Shown here: piece by piece, positions 43,476-51,969 of the stretch
Numbering within the stretch: the first letter of the stretch is position 1
Layout of the letters: each line of letters begins with the position of its first letter
Assembly (NCBI RefSeq): GCF_001548475.1
Contig: NZ_LRUJ01000035.1
Span: 1-54,039 of the forward strand
From: Bordetella hinzii LMG 13501
GTDB lineage: Bacteria; Pseudomonadota; Gammaproteobacteria; Burkholderiales; Burkholderiaceae_B
Reading direction: 5' to 3'
Length of the DNA stretch: 54,039 nucleotides
Notes under the pieces: model-generated
What the model saw: the letters and a program-made list of their open reading frames with translations, nothing else
Told to the model about the DNA's origin: nothing
Database searches by the model: none
Made by a program: the position numbers and the translations under genes

Positions 43476-44413
43476 TTGTATTTCACCCGGGGATCGACCA
43501 GCCCGTACACCAGGTCGGTCAGCAGATTGACAAGGATGACGCAAGCGGCAAACACCACCATCAGCCCTTGCAGCAGGGTGTAGTCGCGCGTGTTCAGCGC
43601 GCCCAGGATGAGCTTGCCCAGCCCGGGACGGTTGAAGACGATCTCGGTGAGCACCGAATTGCCGATCAGCGTGCCGAAGTACAGCCCCACCACGGTGACG
43701 ATGGGGATGAGCGCATTGCGCAGGCCATGACGCATGATGAGGCGCAGTGGCCGCAGCCCCTTGGCGCGCGCCGTGCGGACATAGTCCTCGCCCATCACGC
43801 CCAGCATGGACGAGCGGGTCACGCGCATCACATAGGCCATCATGATGAGGCCCAGGTTGAAGGCCGGCAGCGCCAGATTGCGCAGCTGCGTGCCCCAGTC
43901 GGTGGCGGCGGAGCTGCCGATGACCGGAAACCAGCGCAGCTGGATGGCGAAGACCAGCAACATCAGGATGGCCGACACAAAGGCCGGGAAGGACAGGCCG
44001 GTGAGCGACAGCAGGCGGCCCAGGTAGTCGGGCCAGGCATTGCGGCGCAGCGCGGCCCAGATGCCCAGGGGCAGGCCGAAGACCACGCCGATCAGGATGG
44101 CGGCGGCCGTCAGCTGCAGCGTCCAGGGCAGCACCTGCCCCACTTCCTGCAGAACGGTGCGGCCGCTGGCCATGGACACGCCAAAGTTGCCGGTCAGCAT
44201 ATCGCCCAGGAAGCGCAGGTATTGCTCGTGCGTGGGCAGGTCCAGCCCCAGGCGCAGCCGCAGCGCGGCCAGGGCCTCGGCGCTGGCCTGGTCGCCCAGC
44301 ATCACCGCGGCCGGGTCGCCCGGCACCAGGCGCACCAGGATGAAGACCGCCGTCAGCATGGCCAGCAGCGTCGGTATCGCCAGCAGCAGCCGCTTGATGG
44401 CATAGCGGATCAT
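43472..44413 (-). CDS. Peptide/opine ABC transporter permease (DppB type)
   Basis: A 313-residue permease beginning MIRYAIKRLLLAIPTLLAML, the usual DppB N-terminus. It has the VRLVPGDPAAVMLG segment after helix 1, the EAA-type coupling loop VRTARAKGLRPLRLIMRHGL and five to six further helices. It overlaps both neighbours by 4 nt. The importer lacks its binding protein inside this run; that gene (49364-50926) lies beyond the LysR gene. Confidence 0.94.
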   Translation of the reverse strand: MIRYAIKRLLLAIPTLLAMLTAVFILVRLVPGDPAAVMLGDQASAEALAALRLRLGLDLPTHEQYLRFLGDMLTGNFGVSMASGRTVLQEVGQVLPWTLQLTAAAILIGVVFGLPLGIWAALRRNAWPDYLGRLLSLTGLSFPAFVSAILMLLVFAIQLRWFPVIGSSAATDWGTQLRNLALPAFNLGLIMMAYVMRVTRSSMLGVMGEDYVRTARAKGLRPLRLIMRHGLRNALIPIVTVVGLYFGTLIGNSVLTEIVFNRPGLGKLILGALNTRDYTLLQGLMVVFAACVILVNLLTDLVYGLVDPRVKYK

Positions 44414-45534
44414 GGTTGCCCTCCCATCAGGCGCGCGGCCTGCAACGCGCCGATGGGGCGCGCGGTCGCGCCGCGCAGCACCAGGTCGGCCATCACCGCG
44501 CCCACCACCGGCACCAGCTCAAAGCCATGGCCGGAAAAGCCGAAGGCATGGAACAGGCCCGGCGCGCGGGGCGAGGGCCCGATCACGGGCAGCAGGTCTT
44601 CGGTCTTGGCTTCCAGGCCCGCCCATACGCGCACGATGCGGATGTCGCGCACCATGGGGAAAAGATCCGTGGCCGCGCGCGCGCCCTTGGCCAGCACGCG
44701 CATGCGCGCCGTCGACGTCTCGCGATCCAGGTCGGGCGTGCCCTGCAGCCCGCCGCCGATGACCAGCGTGCCCTGGTCGGATTGCTTGAAGGACAGCGAA
44801 CGCCCGACGATGGCGACCACCGGCTTGATGAAGGGCCGCAGCCGTTCGCTCACCATCATCATGGACGATTTGGTGGCCAGCGGAATCTCATCGCCGGCCA
44901 TGGCGGCGATGCGCGCCGACCAGGCGCCGGCGGCATTGACCACGGCCGGGACGACCCAGTCGCCACGCTCGGTGACGACACGCCAATCGGCCCCCTGCCG
45001 CCGCAGTCCGGTCACGGCGCAATGCTCGACCAGCGTCACGCCGGCCGCCTCGGCGCTGGCGCGAAAGGCGCGCAGGGCGCGGTGCGGATCGGCCGCGCCA
45101 TCGCGCCGGGCGATCGAAGCGCCCACGCAATGCGGGCTCAGGGCCGGCAGCAGCCGGCGCAATTCGGCCGCATCGATGATGTCTTCATGCGCATAGCCGG
45201 CCGCCCTCAGGCTGTCGACCCGGCCGGCCAGCTTGGCCAGCCCCTGCTCGGTTTCGGCCACGCAGATCTGGCCATGGGCATGAAAGCCGCAATCATCGCC
45301 CACCAGGGAGGCCATGTCGTGCCACATGTCCAGCGCCTCCATCGACAGGTCCAGCTCGCGGCGGTCGCGGTTGAGCGTGCGCACGCCCGCGGCCGTGGCG
45401 CCGGACGCATGCCGGCCGGTCCAGTGGCGCTCGATCACCACGACCCGCTTGCCCTGGCGCGCGATATGCAGGGCGGCCGACAGGCCGTGCAGACCGCCGC
45501 CGATGACGGCGACATCGAAAACCGGCGCGCTCAC
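44410..45534 (-). CDS. FAD-dependent oxidoreductase (DadA/glycine oxidase-like)
   Basis: A 374-residue flavoprotein starting with GTG at 45534, GTGA overlapping the stop of the preceding gene. Rossmann FAD motif VAVIGGGLHGLSAALHIARQ at the N-terminus; VVNAAGAWSARIAAMAGDE and a C-terminal HAFGFSGHGFELVPVVG are typical of the DAO/DadA superfamily. It oxidises the C-N bond of an amino or imino acid. It is a second DadA-like enzyme in the operon, so either the pathway has two oxidation steps or it acts as an alternate subunit of the three-part complex. Confidence 0.9.
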   Translation of the reverse strand: MSAPVFDVAVIGGGLHGLSAALHIARQGKRVVVIERHWTGRHASGATAAGVRTLNRDRRELDLSMEALDMWHDMASLVGDDCGFHAHGQICVAETEQGLAKLAGRVDSLRAAGYAHEDIIDAAELRRLLPALSPHCVGASIARRDGAADPHRALRAFRASAEAAGVTLVEHCAVTGLRRQGADWRVVTERGDWVVPAVVNAAGAWSARIAAMAGDEIPLATKSSMMMVSERLRPFIKPVVAIVGRSLSFKQSDQGTLVIGGGLQGTPDLDRETSTARMRVLAKGARAATDLFPMVRDIRIVRVWAGLEAKTEDLLPVIGPSPRAPGLFHAFGFSGHGFELVPVVGAVMADLVLRGATARPIGALQAARLMGGQP

Positions 45535-46991
45535 GGCCGCGGCTCCCTGGCCGCCGGCGCCTCGCCCGGCGATTCGGGCGCGCCGGCCAGGACCACGCCG
45601 TCGTCGCCGACATCCAGCGAGGCCAGCTCGCCCAGCGTCAAGGGTTTGAGCGGCGGCCGGATGCGGTAGAAACCCACTTCGGAAACCGGCCGTCTTTCTT
45701 CGGCGGCCACGATATGGGCGACGGTGTAGCCGCACTGACGGCCCTGGCAGGGCCCCATGCCGGCGCGGGTATAGGATTTGACCTGGTTGGGCCCGGGCTG
45801 GCCGATACGCGCGGCGCGGCGGATATCGCCGGCCGTGAGCTCTTCGCAGCGGCACACGATGGTCTCGTCCGGCGGGTTGAAAATCCCGGCGCGGGGGGGG
45901 TACATCTCATCGAGCATGGGCCGGATGCGCAACAAGCCCCGCAGTTTCTCCCGCAAGGGGGCGGCGGCCTGCCCGGCCGCCTGCGCCGTCATGCACCCGG
46001 CCCGCAGGGCCATGCCCAGCGCGGCCAGTTCGCCGCGCGCGCAGGCCGCCAGCGCCCCGCCGATACCGGCCGCATCCCCGGCCACATACACGCCTTCGCG
46101 GCTGGTCTGGCCCCAGTCGTCCAGATCGGGCGCCAGGCAGGACTGGCGCGCATCCCAATGGTGGGCGCACTCCAGCGCGCGCGTCATATGGATGGAGGGC
46201 ACCACGCCCTCGTGCGACAGCAGCACCGAGGCCGGTTCGCGCCGCAGGCTGCCGTCGGCCAGGGTGTATTCGATCTCGCGCAAGGCGCCCTCGCCCAGCG
46301 CGCGCAGCCCCGTCACGCCGCGCACGCGCCTGACTCCGGCGGCCTTGAGTTCGCGCAGCCAGCCCAGGCCCTTGCGGATATCGCCCCACGAGGCCAGGGC
46401 GGCGCCGGCCCAGGGCAAGGCCCGGCGCCAGGCGCCCGGCGCCGAGGTGTCCAGCCAGCCGGCGATCTGGCCGCCGGCGCGCAGCAGCTGCGCCATGTAC
46501 AAGAGGGGCAAGGGGCCGCTGCCGGCCACCCAGACCGGCGCGGCGGGCACTTGGTTGGAAGTCTTGAGCAGGATCTGCGCCGCGCCCACGGTCAGCACGC
46601 CGGGCAAGGTCCAGCCGGGGAAAGGCGCGGGACGCTCCTGCGCGCCGATGGCCAGCAGGACCTGGTCCGCGCGCACGGCCTGGGCGCGCCCGCCGCGTGT
46701 CATATAGACATGCCAGCCGGTCTCGATCTGCCAGACCTGGGTTTGCGGCTCATAGACGGCGCCGCACTGGCGGAAACGCTCGGCCAGGGCCGCGCCGGCG
46801 CGGTATTCATCGCCCAGCAGGCGCCCGGTGCGCGTGCCCGCCACGGTTTCCACCGCGCGCCAGATCTGGCCGCCCGGCGCGGGCTGCTCGTCGACCACCA
46901 GCACCCGCATGTGCTGCTCGCGCAGGCGGATGGCCGCGCTCATGCCGGCCGGGCCGGCGCCGATCACCACGACATCGAATTCGCGCTTCAT
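45531..46991 (-). CDS. FAD/NAD-binding dehydrogenase subunit with BFD-type [2Fe-2S] domain (LhpE/HcnB/OoxA-like)
   Basis: A 486-residue flavoprotein subunit. FAD motif VVVIGAGPAGMSAAIRLREQ at the N-terminus, a pyridine-nucleotide-type fold in the middle, and GVYVAGDAAGIGGALAA near residue 345. The C-terminal BFD-like module has CRCEELTAGD and GMGPCQGRQCG, the four cysteines for a [2Fe-2S] cluster. This is the composition of the alpha-type subunit of opine oxidase, HCN synthase and D-hydroxyproline dehydrogenase. It overlaps both the small ferredoxin subunit and the second oxidase gene by 4 nt. Confidence 0.92.
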   Translation of the reverse strand: MKREFDVVVIGAGPAGMSAAIRLREQHMRVLVVDEQPAPGGQIWRAVETVAGTRTGRLLGDEYRAGAALAERFRQCGAVYEPQTQVWQIETGWHVYMTRGGRAQAVRADQVLLAIGAQERPAPFPGWTLPGVLTVGAAQILLKTSNQVPAAPVWVAGSGPLPLLYMAQLLRAGGQIAGWLDTSAPGAWRRALPWAGAALASWGDIRKGLGWLRELKAAGVRRVRGVTGLRALGEGALREIEYTLADGSLRREPASVLLSHEGVVPSIHMTRALECAHHWDARQSCLAPDLDDWGQTSREGVYVAGDAAGIGGALAACARGELAALGMALRAGCMTAQAAGQAAAPLREKLRGLLRIRPMLDEMYPPRAGIFNPPDETIVCRCEELTAGDIRRAARIGQPGPNQVKSYTRAGMGPCQGRQCGYTVAHIVAAEERRPVSEVGFYRIRPPLKPLTLGELASLDVGDDGVVLAGAPESPGEAPAAREPRP

Positions 46992-47284
46992 GCTTGCACG
47001 CTCCGCTTGCCGTGCTGGCGCTCGACGCGCATGCCATCGCGCACCGGCACCATACAGGCCTGGGTGGAGGCCACGCCATCGATGATGGCCAGGCATTCGA
47101 AACACACGCCCATCATGCAATAGGGCGCGCGCGGGCTCTCATTGACCGGCGTGCTGCGGCTGGCCGGCGTGTCCTGGCGCAACAGCACCGCCGCCACGCT
47201 TTCGCCGGGCTCGGCCCGCACGGGCTGGCCGTCGATGGTGAGCGTCAATGACGCGGCACCGGATTCATGCAACTTTCTGAACAT
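46988..47284 (-). CDS. Small [2Fe-2S] ferredoxin-like subunit (LhpF/HcnA-like)
   Basis: A 98-residue iron-sulfur subunit. MFRKLHESGAASLTLTIDG opens the domain; cysteines lie at about 56, 61, 64 and 77 in YCMMGVCFECLAII and QACMVP, the ferredoxin-type CX4CX2C...C cluster set. Its start overlaps the end of the upstream FAD subunit gene by 20 nt; an ATG 4 codons earlier is the alternative. It would pass electrons between the two flavin subunits. Confidence 0.92.
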   Translation of the reverse strand: MFRKLHESGAASLTLTIDGQPVRAEPGESVAAVLLRQDTPASRSTPVNESPRAPYCMMGVCFECLAIIDGVASTQACMVPVRDGMRVERQHGKRSVQA

Positions 47285-48410
47285 TGAAGCGCTCATGATG
47301 AAAGACATCCAGGAAGGAAGGAGGGGCGCCCGAAGCCAGGGCGCGGGCATAGCGGCCCGCGTGCAAGGCGGCCAGCGTGACACCCGAATGGCATAGCGCC
47401 ACAAAGGCGCCGGGAAACGGCTGCGATTGCGCGTAGACCGGACAGCCGTCGGGGGTCATGACGCGCAGGCATGACCAGTGACGCACCAGCCGGGCCTGGG
47501 CCAGGGCGGGCAGGATGCGCAGGGCATTGCGGCTCATGTGCACGGCCGCCTCCGTGGTGGTGGAGAGGTCGTAGCCGGCCTCTTCCTGGGTCAGGCCCAC
47601 CATCACGGTGCCCTCGCCGGTCTGGCGGATGCCGCTGGCCGGCACGGGCAGAAGCGGCGCGAGCCGCTCGGTCACGAGAATCTGGCCGCGCTGCGGGCGC
47701 AGGGGCACCGCCAGCCCCACCTGGGCGCCCAGGGCGGCCGAGCCCAGGCCGGCGGCGATGACCAGCCGCGCGCCGCGCGCGCGCCGCCCGCCGGCCTCGA
47801 TCTCGAAACCGCCGCCGTCCAAGGGCCGGATGGCGCGCACTGGCGCATTGCCCCACAGCGTGCCGCCGCGCCGCAGGAATACCGCCTGCAAGGCCGCCAG
47901 CAGGCGCAAGGGGTTGGCGTGTCCGTCCAGCTCGCCCACGCTGGCGCCGCTGACCTCCGGCCCGAGGTCCAGGCCCGGAAAGCGCCGCAGCAACTCGTCA
48001 CGCGCCAGGACGCTGACGCAATCGCCGACCTCGGGCGCCTGCCGGCGCCAGGCCTGCATGCGCGCCGCGCGCGCCTGCAGGTCCGCCTCGCCGAGGCAGA
48101 AATGCAGGCCGCCGCGGCGCTCGTATTGCAGATCAATGCCGCTTTCGGCCTGCAGCTCGCGCGCGAAATCCGGCCAGTCCAGCACCGAGCGGTGCGACAG
48201 GCGCTGATAGTCCGGATTGCCGTGGCCCTTGCCCTGCAGCCACACCAGCCCGAAATTGGCCTTGGCGGCGCGATAGTCGGTGTCGCCGCCATCGACCAGC
48301 AGCACGCGCTGGCCCAGCCCCGCCAGGCCGTAGGCGATGGCCGCGCCGACCATGCCGGCGCCGGCCACGATGACATCGGCCTCGGCGCTTGCGCCACCCG
48401 CTGCCGGCAT
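47265..48410 (-). CDS. FAD-dependent oxidase subunit (DadA/LhpB/HcnC-like)
   Basis: A 381-residue flavoprotein. The start at 48410 (MPAAGGASAEADVIVAGAG) follows AAAAAAGG; an ATG at 48440 lacks a ribosome site and would leave only 19 nt to the divergent LysR. FAD motif DVIVAGAGMVGAAIAYGLAG; VPLRPQRGQILVTERLAP and a C-terminal ALCHSGVTLAALHAGRYA are as in the DadA group. With the two following subunits it makes the heterotrimeric dehydrogenase order B-F-E known from hydroxyproline and opine pathways. Confidence 0.9.
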   Translation of the reverse strand: MPAAGGASAEADVIVAGAGMVGAAIAYGLAGLGQRVLLVDGGDTDYRAAKANFGLVWLQGKGHGNPDYQRLSHRSVLDWPDFARELQAESGIDLQYERRGGLHFCLGEADLQARAARMQAWRRQAPEVGDCVSVLARDELLRRFPGLDLGPEVSGASVGELDGHANPLRLLAALQAVFLRRGGTLWGNAPVRAIRPLDGGGFEIEAGGRRARGARLVIAAGLGSAALGAQVGLAVPLRPQRGQILVTERLAPLLPVPASGIRQTGEGTVMVGLTQEEAGYDLSTTTEAAVHMSRNALRILPALAQARLVRHWSCLRVMTPDGCPVYAQSQPFPGAFVALCHSGVTLAALHAGRYARALASGAPPSFLDVFHHERFNVQKVA

Positions 48411-48459
48411 ATAACCTTTTTTACTACCCTCTGTGTTCATGTCCGGATTTGCTCATGTC

Positions 48460-49377
48460 ATGAAAAACATCCTCAACCTGCGCCAGATCGAAGCCTTCAA
48501 GGCAGTGATCGAGCACGGCACGGTCAGCCAGGCGGCCACGGCGCTGGGCGTGTCCCAGCCGGCCGTCAGCAAACTGCTCACCCATCTGGAGGCCGACAGC
48601 GGCCTGGCGCTGTTTGAGCGGGTGCGCGGCAAACTCGCGCCCACCGCGCAGGGCATGCGCCTCTACCGCGAGGTCGACCGGGTCTTCAACGGCCTGCGCC
48701 AGCTGGAGCAAGCCGTCGAATCCATCCGCCGCGCCGAGCAGCGCACGCTCAACGTGGGCGTGCTGCCGGCCCTGGCCGGCGCCTTCATCCGCCGCGTGAG
48801 CATGCAGTTTCTCAGGCGCCATCCCGATGTGCGCATCTCCATCCAGAGCCGCGGCTCGCTCTTTCTGGCCGACTGGCTGGCCACGCGCCACATCGACGTG
48901 GCCCTGGTGGGCAGCCGCGTGGACAACCCCTATATCGAGCGCGAGCCGCTGTTCCGCCAGCCCCTGGTCTGCGCCCTGCCTCCCAATCATGTCCTCACGC
49001 GCAAGCGCGTGATCCGTCCGCGCGACCTGGCCGGCCTGCCCTTTATTTCCTTCGGGCCGGAGAGCCAGACCCACCAGCTGGTGCAGCAGGCCTTCGACGC
49101 CGCGGGCCTGCCCGTCAACGTGGCGCTGGACACCAACACCGCGCCCACGGCCTGCGAATTCGTCGCCGCCGGCCTGGGCGTCTCGCTTATCCATCCGCTG
49201 TTTGCCGAGGGCATGCAAAGCCGCCTGGTGCTGCGGCGTTTCGATCCGGAGCTGCATTTCCATTTCCAACTGTGCCGGGCGCAGGCGTCGCGCAATGCGG
49301 CGCTGGTCGAAGACTTCGTGCAGGAGGTGCGCGACGTGGCCGCGCAGGTCTCTCGCGAAGTCCTCAAGGGGCAGTGA
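48460..49377 (+). CDS. LysR-family transcriptional regulator of the oxidase/transporter operon
   Basis: A 305-residue regulator starting at 48460 (MKNILNLRQIEAFKAVIEHG). The helix-turn-helix has GTVSQAATALGVSQPAVSKLL. The effector domain includes LFLADWLATRHIDVALVGSR and LAGLPFISFGPESQTHQL. It lies opposite to, and between, the dppA-type gene and the rest of the operon: 49 nt separate it from the divergent oxidase gene, and its last 14 nt overlap the dppA-type gene's end. It is probably the local activator responding to the transported compound; NocR/OccR-type regulators behave this way. Confidence 0.94.
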   Translation: MKNILNLRQIEAFKAVIEHGTVSQAATALGVSQPAVSKLLTHLEADSGLALFERVRGKLAPTAQGMRLYREVDRVFNGLRQLEQAVESIRRAEQRTLNVGVLPALAGAFIRRVSMQFLRRHPDVRISIQSRGSLFLADWLATRHIDVALVGSRVDNPYIEREPLFRQPLVCALPPNHVLTRKRVIRPRDLAGLPFISFGPESQTHQLVQQAFDAAGLPVNVALDTNTAPTACEFVAAGLGVSLIHPLFAEGMQSRLVLRRFDPELHFHFQLCRAQASRNAALVEDFVQEVRDVAAQVSREVLKGQ

Positions 49378-50926
49378 CCGTCGTCTGCTCGGTGATGGGC
49401 GGCTGCAGATTGAGCGCGCCGTCCAGCTTGTAGCCGTAGTTCACGCGCTCGCTGTGCACCCAGACCTGTTTGAGCCCGAACAGCGGCACGGCGCAGACAT
49501 CGGCCCGGATCCTGGCCTGGGCGTCCTTCCAGAGCGCCAGCTGCTTCTGGGCATCGGGTTCGATGCGAGCCTGGCGGATGGCTTCGTCAGCCACCGAGCA
49601 ATGCGAGAAATTCGACATCGCGCCGGGCGCGCCGATGGCGGCCGCCGAATCATAGAACTCGGTCAGATAGGTATCGGCATTGGGAAAGCGCGCCGCGCCG
49701 TAGAACACCAGGGCGCTCAAGTCCTGGCGGCTCTTGGCCTGGTAGGTGGCGTGATCGACCACCTCCATGTCCAGCTTGATGCCGGCCTTGGCCAGCTGCG
49801 CCTGCACGATTTCCATGATGGGCTGCTGGGCCGAGATATTGGAGACCACCGACTTGATCTGGATGCCGTCCGGAAAGCCCGCCTCGGCCAGCAGCTGCTT
49901 GGCGCGCCCGGCGTCATAGGCATAGGCGCCCGCGCCGCAGTCCTGGCCCAGGTAGCCATTGGGCACGACCGAGCAGCCCTTGTCGGCCACGTCCTTGCCC
50001 GCGTAGCGCACGATCTCGTCCACATTGATGGCGGCGGCGATGGCCTCGCGCACCTTGAGATTGTCCAGCGGCTTGATGTTGCGGTTGATGTGCAGCGTGC
50101 GGAACTCGGCCGGTTCGAAGATATCGACCTGCATGCCGCGCTTGGCCGAGCGCTCGACCCAGCGCTGCTCGCGCTTGCCCTGCATCACGTCGATTTCATT
50201 CGAGGTGAAGGCCAGCTCGCGCGCGCTGTCGGAGGGGATCATGCGGTACATGATGCCGGCGAGCTTGGGCTTGCCGCGGAAATAGCTGTCGTTGGCCACC
50301 AGCTTGACGTACTGCTGCGTGACGTGCTGACCGAAGGCGAAGGGGCCTGTGCCCACCGGGCTGCCGCCGAACTTGTCGCCCAGCTTCTCGGCCGCCTTCT
50401 TGCTCACGATATTGCCGCCGTGATAGTTGGACACCCGGCCCAGGAAGGCGGCGTCGGGATACTTGAGCGTGAAGCGCACGGTGTGGTCGTCCACGGCCTC
50501 GACCTTGTCGATCAGGCCGAAGGTCGCCGCGAAGCTGGAGCGGTTGGGGTCGGCGGCGCGCTGGATGGAGTACACCACGTCCTCGGCCTTGAGCTCGCCG
50601 TAGCCGCCATGGAATTGCACGCCGCGGCGCAGGTGGAAGGTCCAGGTCTTGCTGTCGGGCGAGGCTTCCCAGCGTTCGGCCAGGTCGGGCTCCAGGGCCT
50701 TGGGATCGGCGCTGCCGGGCGGAAAGCGCACCAGCGCATTGAACATCTCGGCCGCCACGCCCTTGTCGGCCGTGGACGTGGCCCGATGCGGGTCCAGCGT
50801 GGCGTTGTCGGCCGCGCCCGAGCTCAGGCGCAGCATGGGCCGCTCTTCGGCCCAGGCCGAAGACCCCAGGCCACAGGCCGTCAGCGCCAAGGCCAGGCCG
50901 CAACGCATCAAGACTTTCCGCTTCAT
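49364..50926 (-). CDS. Peptide/opine ABC transporter substrate-binding protein (SBP family 5, DppA-like)
   Basis: A 520-residue periplasmic binding protein. Signal peptide MKRKVLMRCGLALALTACGL onward, cleaved after SAWA. The mature protein begins EERPMLRLSSGAADNATLDP, and family marks include LAERWEASPDSKTWTFHLRR and VGTGPFAFGQHVTQQYVKL. It binds a peptide-, opine- or amino-acid-like ligand. It is separated from the permease genes by the LysR gene and has its own upstream region (50927-51214), so binding-protein level can be set independently of the membrane subunits. Confidence 0.94.
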   Translation of the reverse strand: MKRKVLMRCGLALALTACGLGSSAWAEERPMLRLSSGAADNATLDPHRATSTADKGVAAEMFNALVRFPPGSADPKALEPDLAERWEASPDSKTWTFHLRRGVQFHGGYGELKAEDVVYSIQRAADPNRSSFAATFGLIDKVEAVDDHTVRFTLKYPDAAFLGRVSNYHGGNIVSKKAAEKLGDKFGGSPVGTGPFAFGQHVTQQYVKLVANDSYFRGKPKLAGIMYRMIPSDSARELAFTSNEIDVMQGKREQRWVERSAKRGMQVDIFEPAEFRTLHINRNIKPLDNLKVREAIAAAINVDEIVRYAGKDVADKGCSVVPNGYLGQDCGAGAYAYDAGRAKQLLAEAGFPDGIQIKSVVSNISAQQPIMEIVQAQLAKAGIKLDMEVVDHATYQAKSRQDLSALVFYGAARFPNADTYLTEFYDSAAAIGAPGAMSNFSHCSVADEAIRQARIEPDAQKQLALWKDAQARIRADVCAVPLFGLKQVWVHSERVNYGYKLDGALNLQPPITEQTTVTAP

Positions 50927-51041
50927 GGATTTCCCCCTTGAATATCGCCACGCCCCGGCGTGGCCGTTGTCCGGTCAGGCGCAGACTAAAAGCCCATGAT
51001 CCATGGCGTCAAAGTCCTTTACCTGCACACCCTATTCCAAA

Positions 51042-51147
51042 GGGTTATACCCGGCCCGGAAACCCGCCGGCGCCTCCTGGAAGAGGGGCCGCCGCCTAGT
51101 GGTAACTACCTAGAGAGCGATCCCGCGCGAACCGAGGGTAAATACCC
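51042..51147. promoter_or_regulatory. Three short GGTA-TACC palindromes in the dppA/hydrolase divergent region
   Basis: GGGTTATACCC (51042-51052), GGTAACTACC (51101-51110) and GGGTAAATACCC (51136-51147) lie within 106 bp of the non-coding interval 50927-51214. All share a GG(G)T...A(C)CC frame. An 8-bp hairpin, GCCACGCC-CC-GGCGTGGC, lies at 50947-50964 in the dppA-type leader. No further gene is seen here. Operator function is a guess from clustering. Confidence 0.35.
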
Positions 51148-51214
51148 ATGCCTGCGCCTGCCCGCGGCGCCGGCTACCATGGCGGCTGCCTTCATCCACG
51201 GAGCCCCCGGGTCC

Positions 51215-51868
51215 ATGCTCGCCGCTGCCGCCGGCAAAACCGAAACCCATTTTTTTGCCGGCCCGGCCGGCGCCATGGAAGTGCTGGCCGACGCGCCGGC
51301 CCAGGCGCCGCGCGGCATCGCCCTGGTCACCCATCCCCAGCCGCTGCTGGGCGGCAGCCCGCGCCACAAGATCCCGCACCGCCTGGCCCACGGCTTGCGC
51401 GACGACGGCTGGCTGGCCCTGCGGCCGGCCTTCCGGGGCGTGGCCGGCAGCGCCGGCCACTATGACCATGGCGACGGCGAAAGCGAAGACATCCTGGCCC
51501 TGGCGCGCGCCCTGCGCGCCCAGGCCCCCGCCCTGCCGCTGGCCTTGGTGGGCTTCTCCTTCGGCGCCTACGTCCAGGCTCGCGTGGCGCGCGCCCTGCT
51601 GGACGCCGGCACACCGGCCGACCGCGTGGTCCTGGCCGGCCTGCCCGTGGGCGAAGTGCCGGCCGAGCGCGTCTACGACACGCCACCGCTGCCCGAAGAA
51701 GTCGTGCTCATCCATGGCGAGAACGATGCCCAGGCGCCGCTGGCCCCGCTGCTGGAGTGGGCGCGGCCCAACGGCCATCCGGTCACCGTGGTGCCCGGCG
51801 CGGACCACTTTTTTTCCCGCTCGCTGCCCCTACTGCTCAAGCTGGTGCGCCAGCACCTGGCCGCCTGA
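51215..51868 (+). CDS. Alpha/beta hydrolase (small esterase-like)
   Basis: A 217-residue alpha/beta-hydrolase-fold protein, start at 51215 (MLAAAAGKTETHFFAG) with GGAG 11 nt upstream. Longer in-frame starts reach 50996 but would run through the upstream palindromes and add unconserved sequence. It has VTHPQPLLGGSPRHKIPHRL near the N-terminus, the nucleophile elbow ALVGFSFGAYVQ, and a late PGADHFFSRSLP with the catalytic His. It resembles the short YcfP/dienelactone-hydrolase-like group in Burkholderiales. Substrate unknown. Confidence 0.85.
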   Translation: MLAAAAGKTETHFFAGPAGAMEVLADAPAQAPRGIALVTHPQPLLGGSPRHKIPHRLAHGLRDDGWLALRPAFRGVAGSAGHYDHGDGESEDILALARALRAQAPALPLALVGFSFGAYVQARVARALLDAGTPADRVVLAGLPVGEVPAERVYDTPPLPEEVVLIHGENDAQAPLAPLLEWARPNGHPVTVVPGADHFFSRSLPLLLKLVRQHLAA

Positions 51869-51969
51869 AAGGCGAAGCGGAAACTGGCGGGCGCGGTAGG
51901 GGTAATCGGGGGGGCGGCCGGAAAACACGGCAGAATCCCCTTGTCCTCCTCCCAACGGAACGCGCACTC

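Noticed and set aside
50996-51214. Longer N-terminus for the alpha/beta hydrolase from 50996
   Set aside because: The extension has no family similarity or ribosome site and covers the palindrome-rich non-coding DNA.
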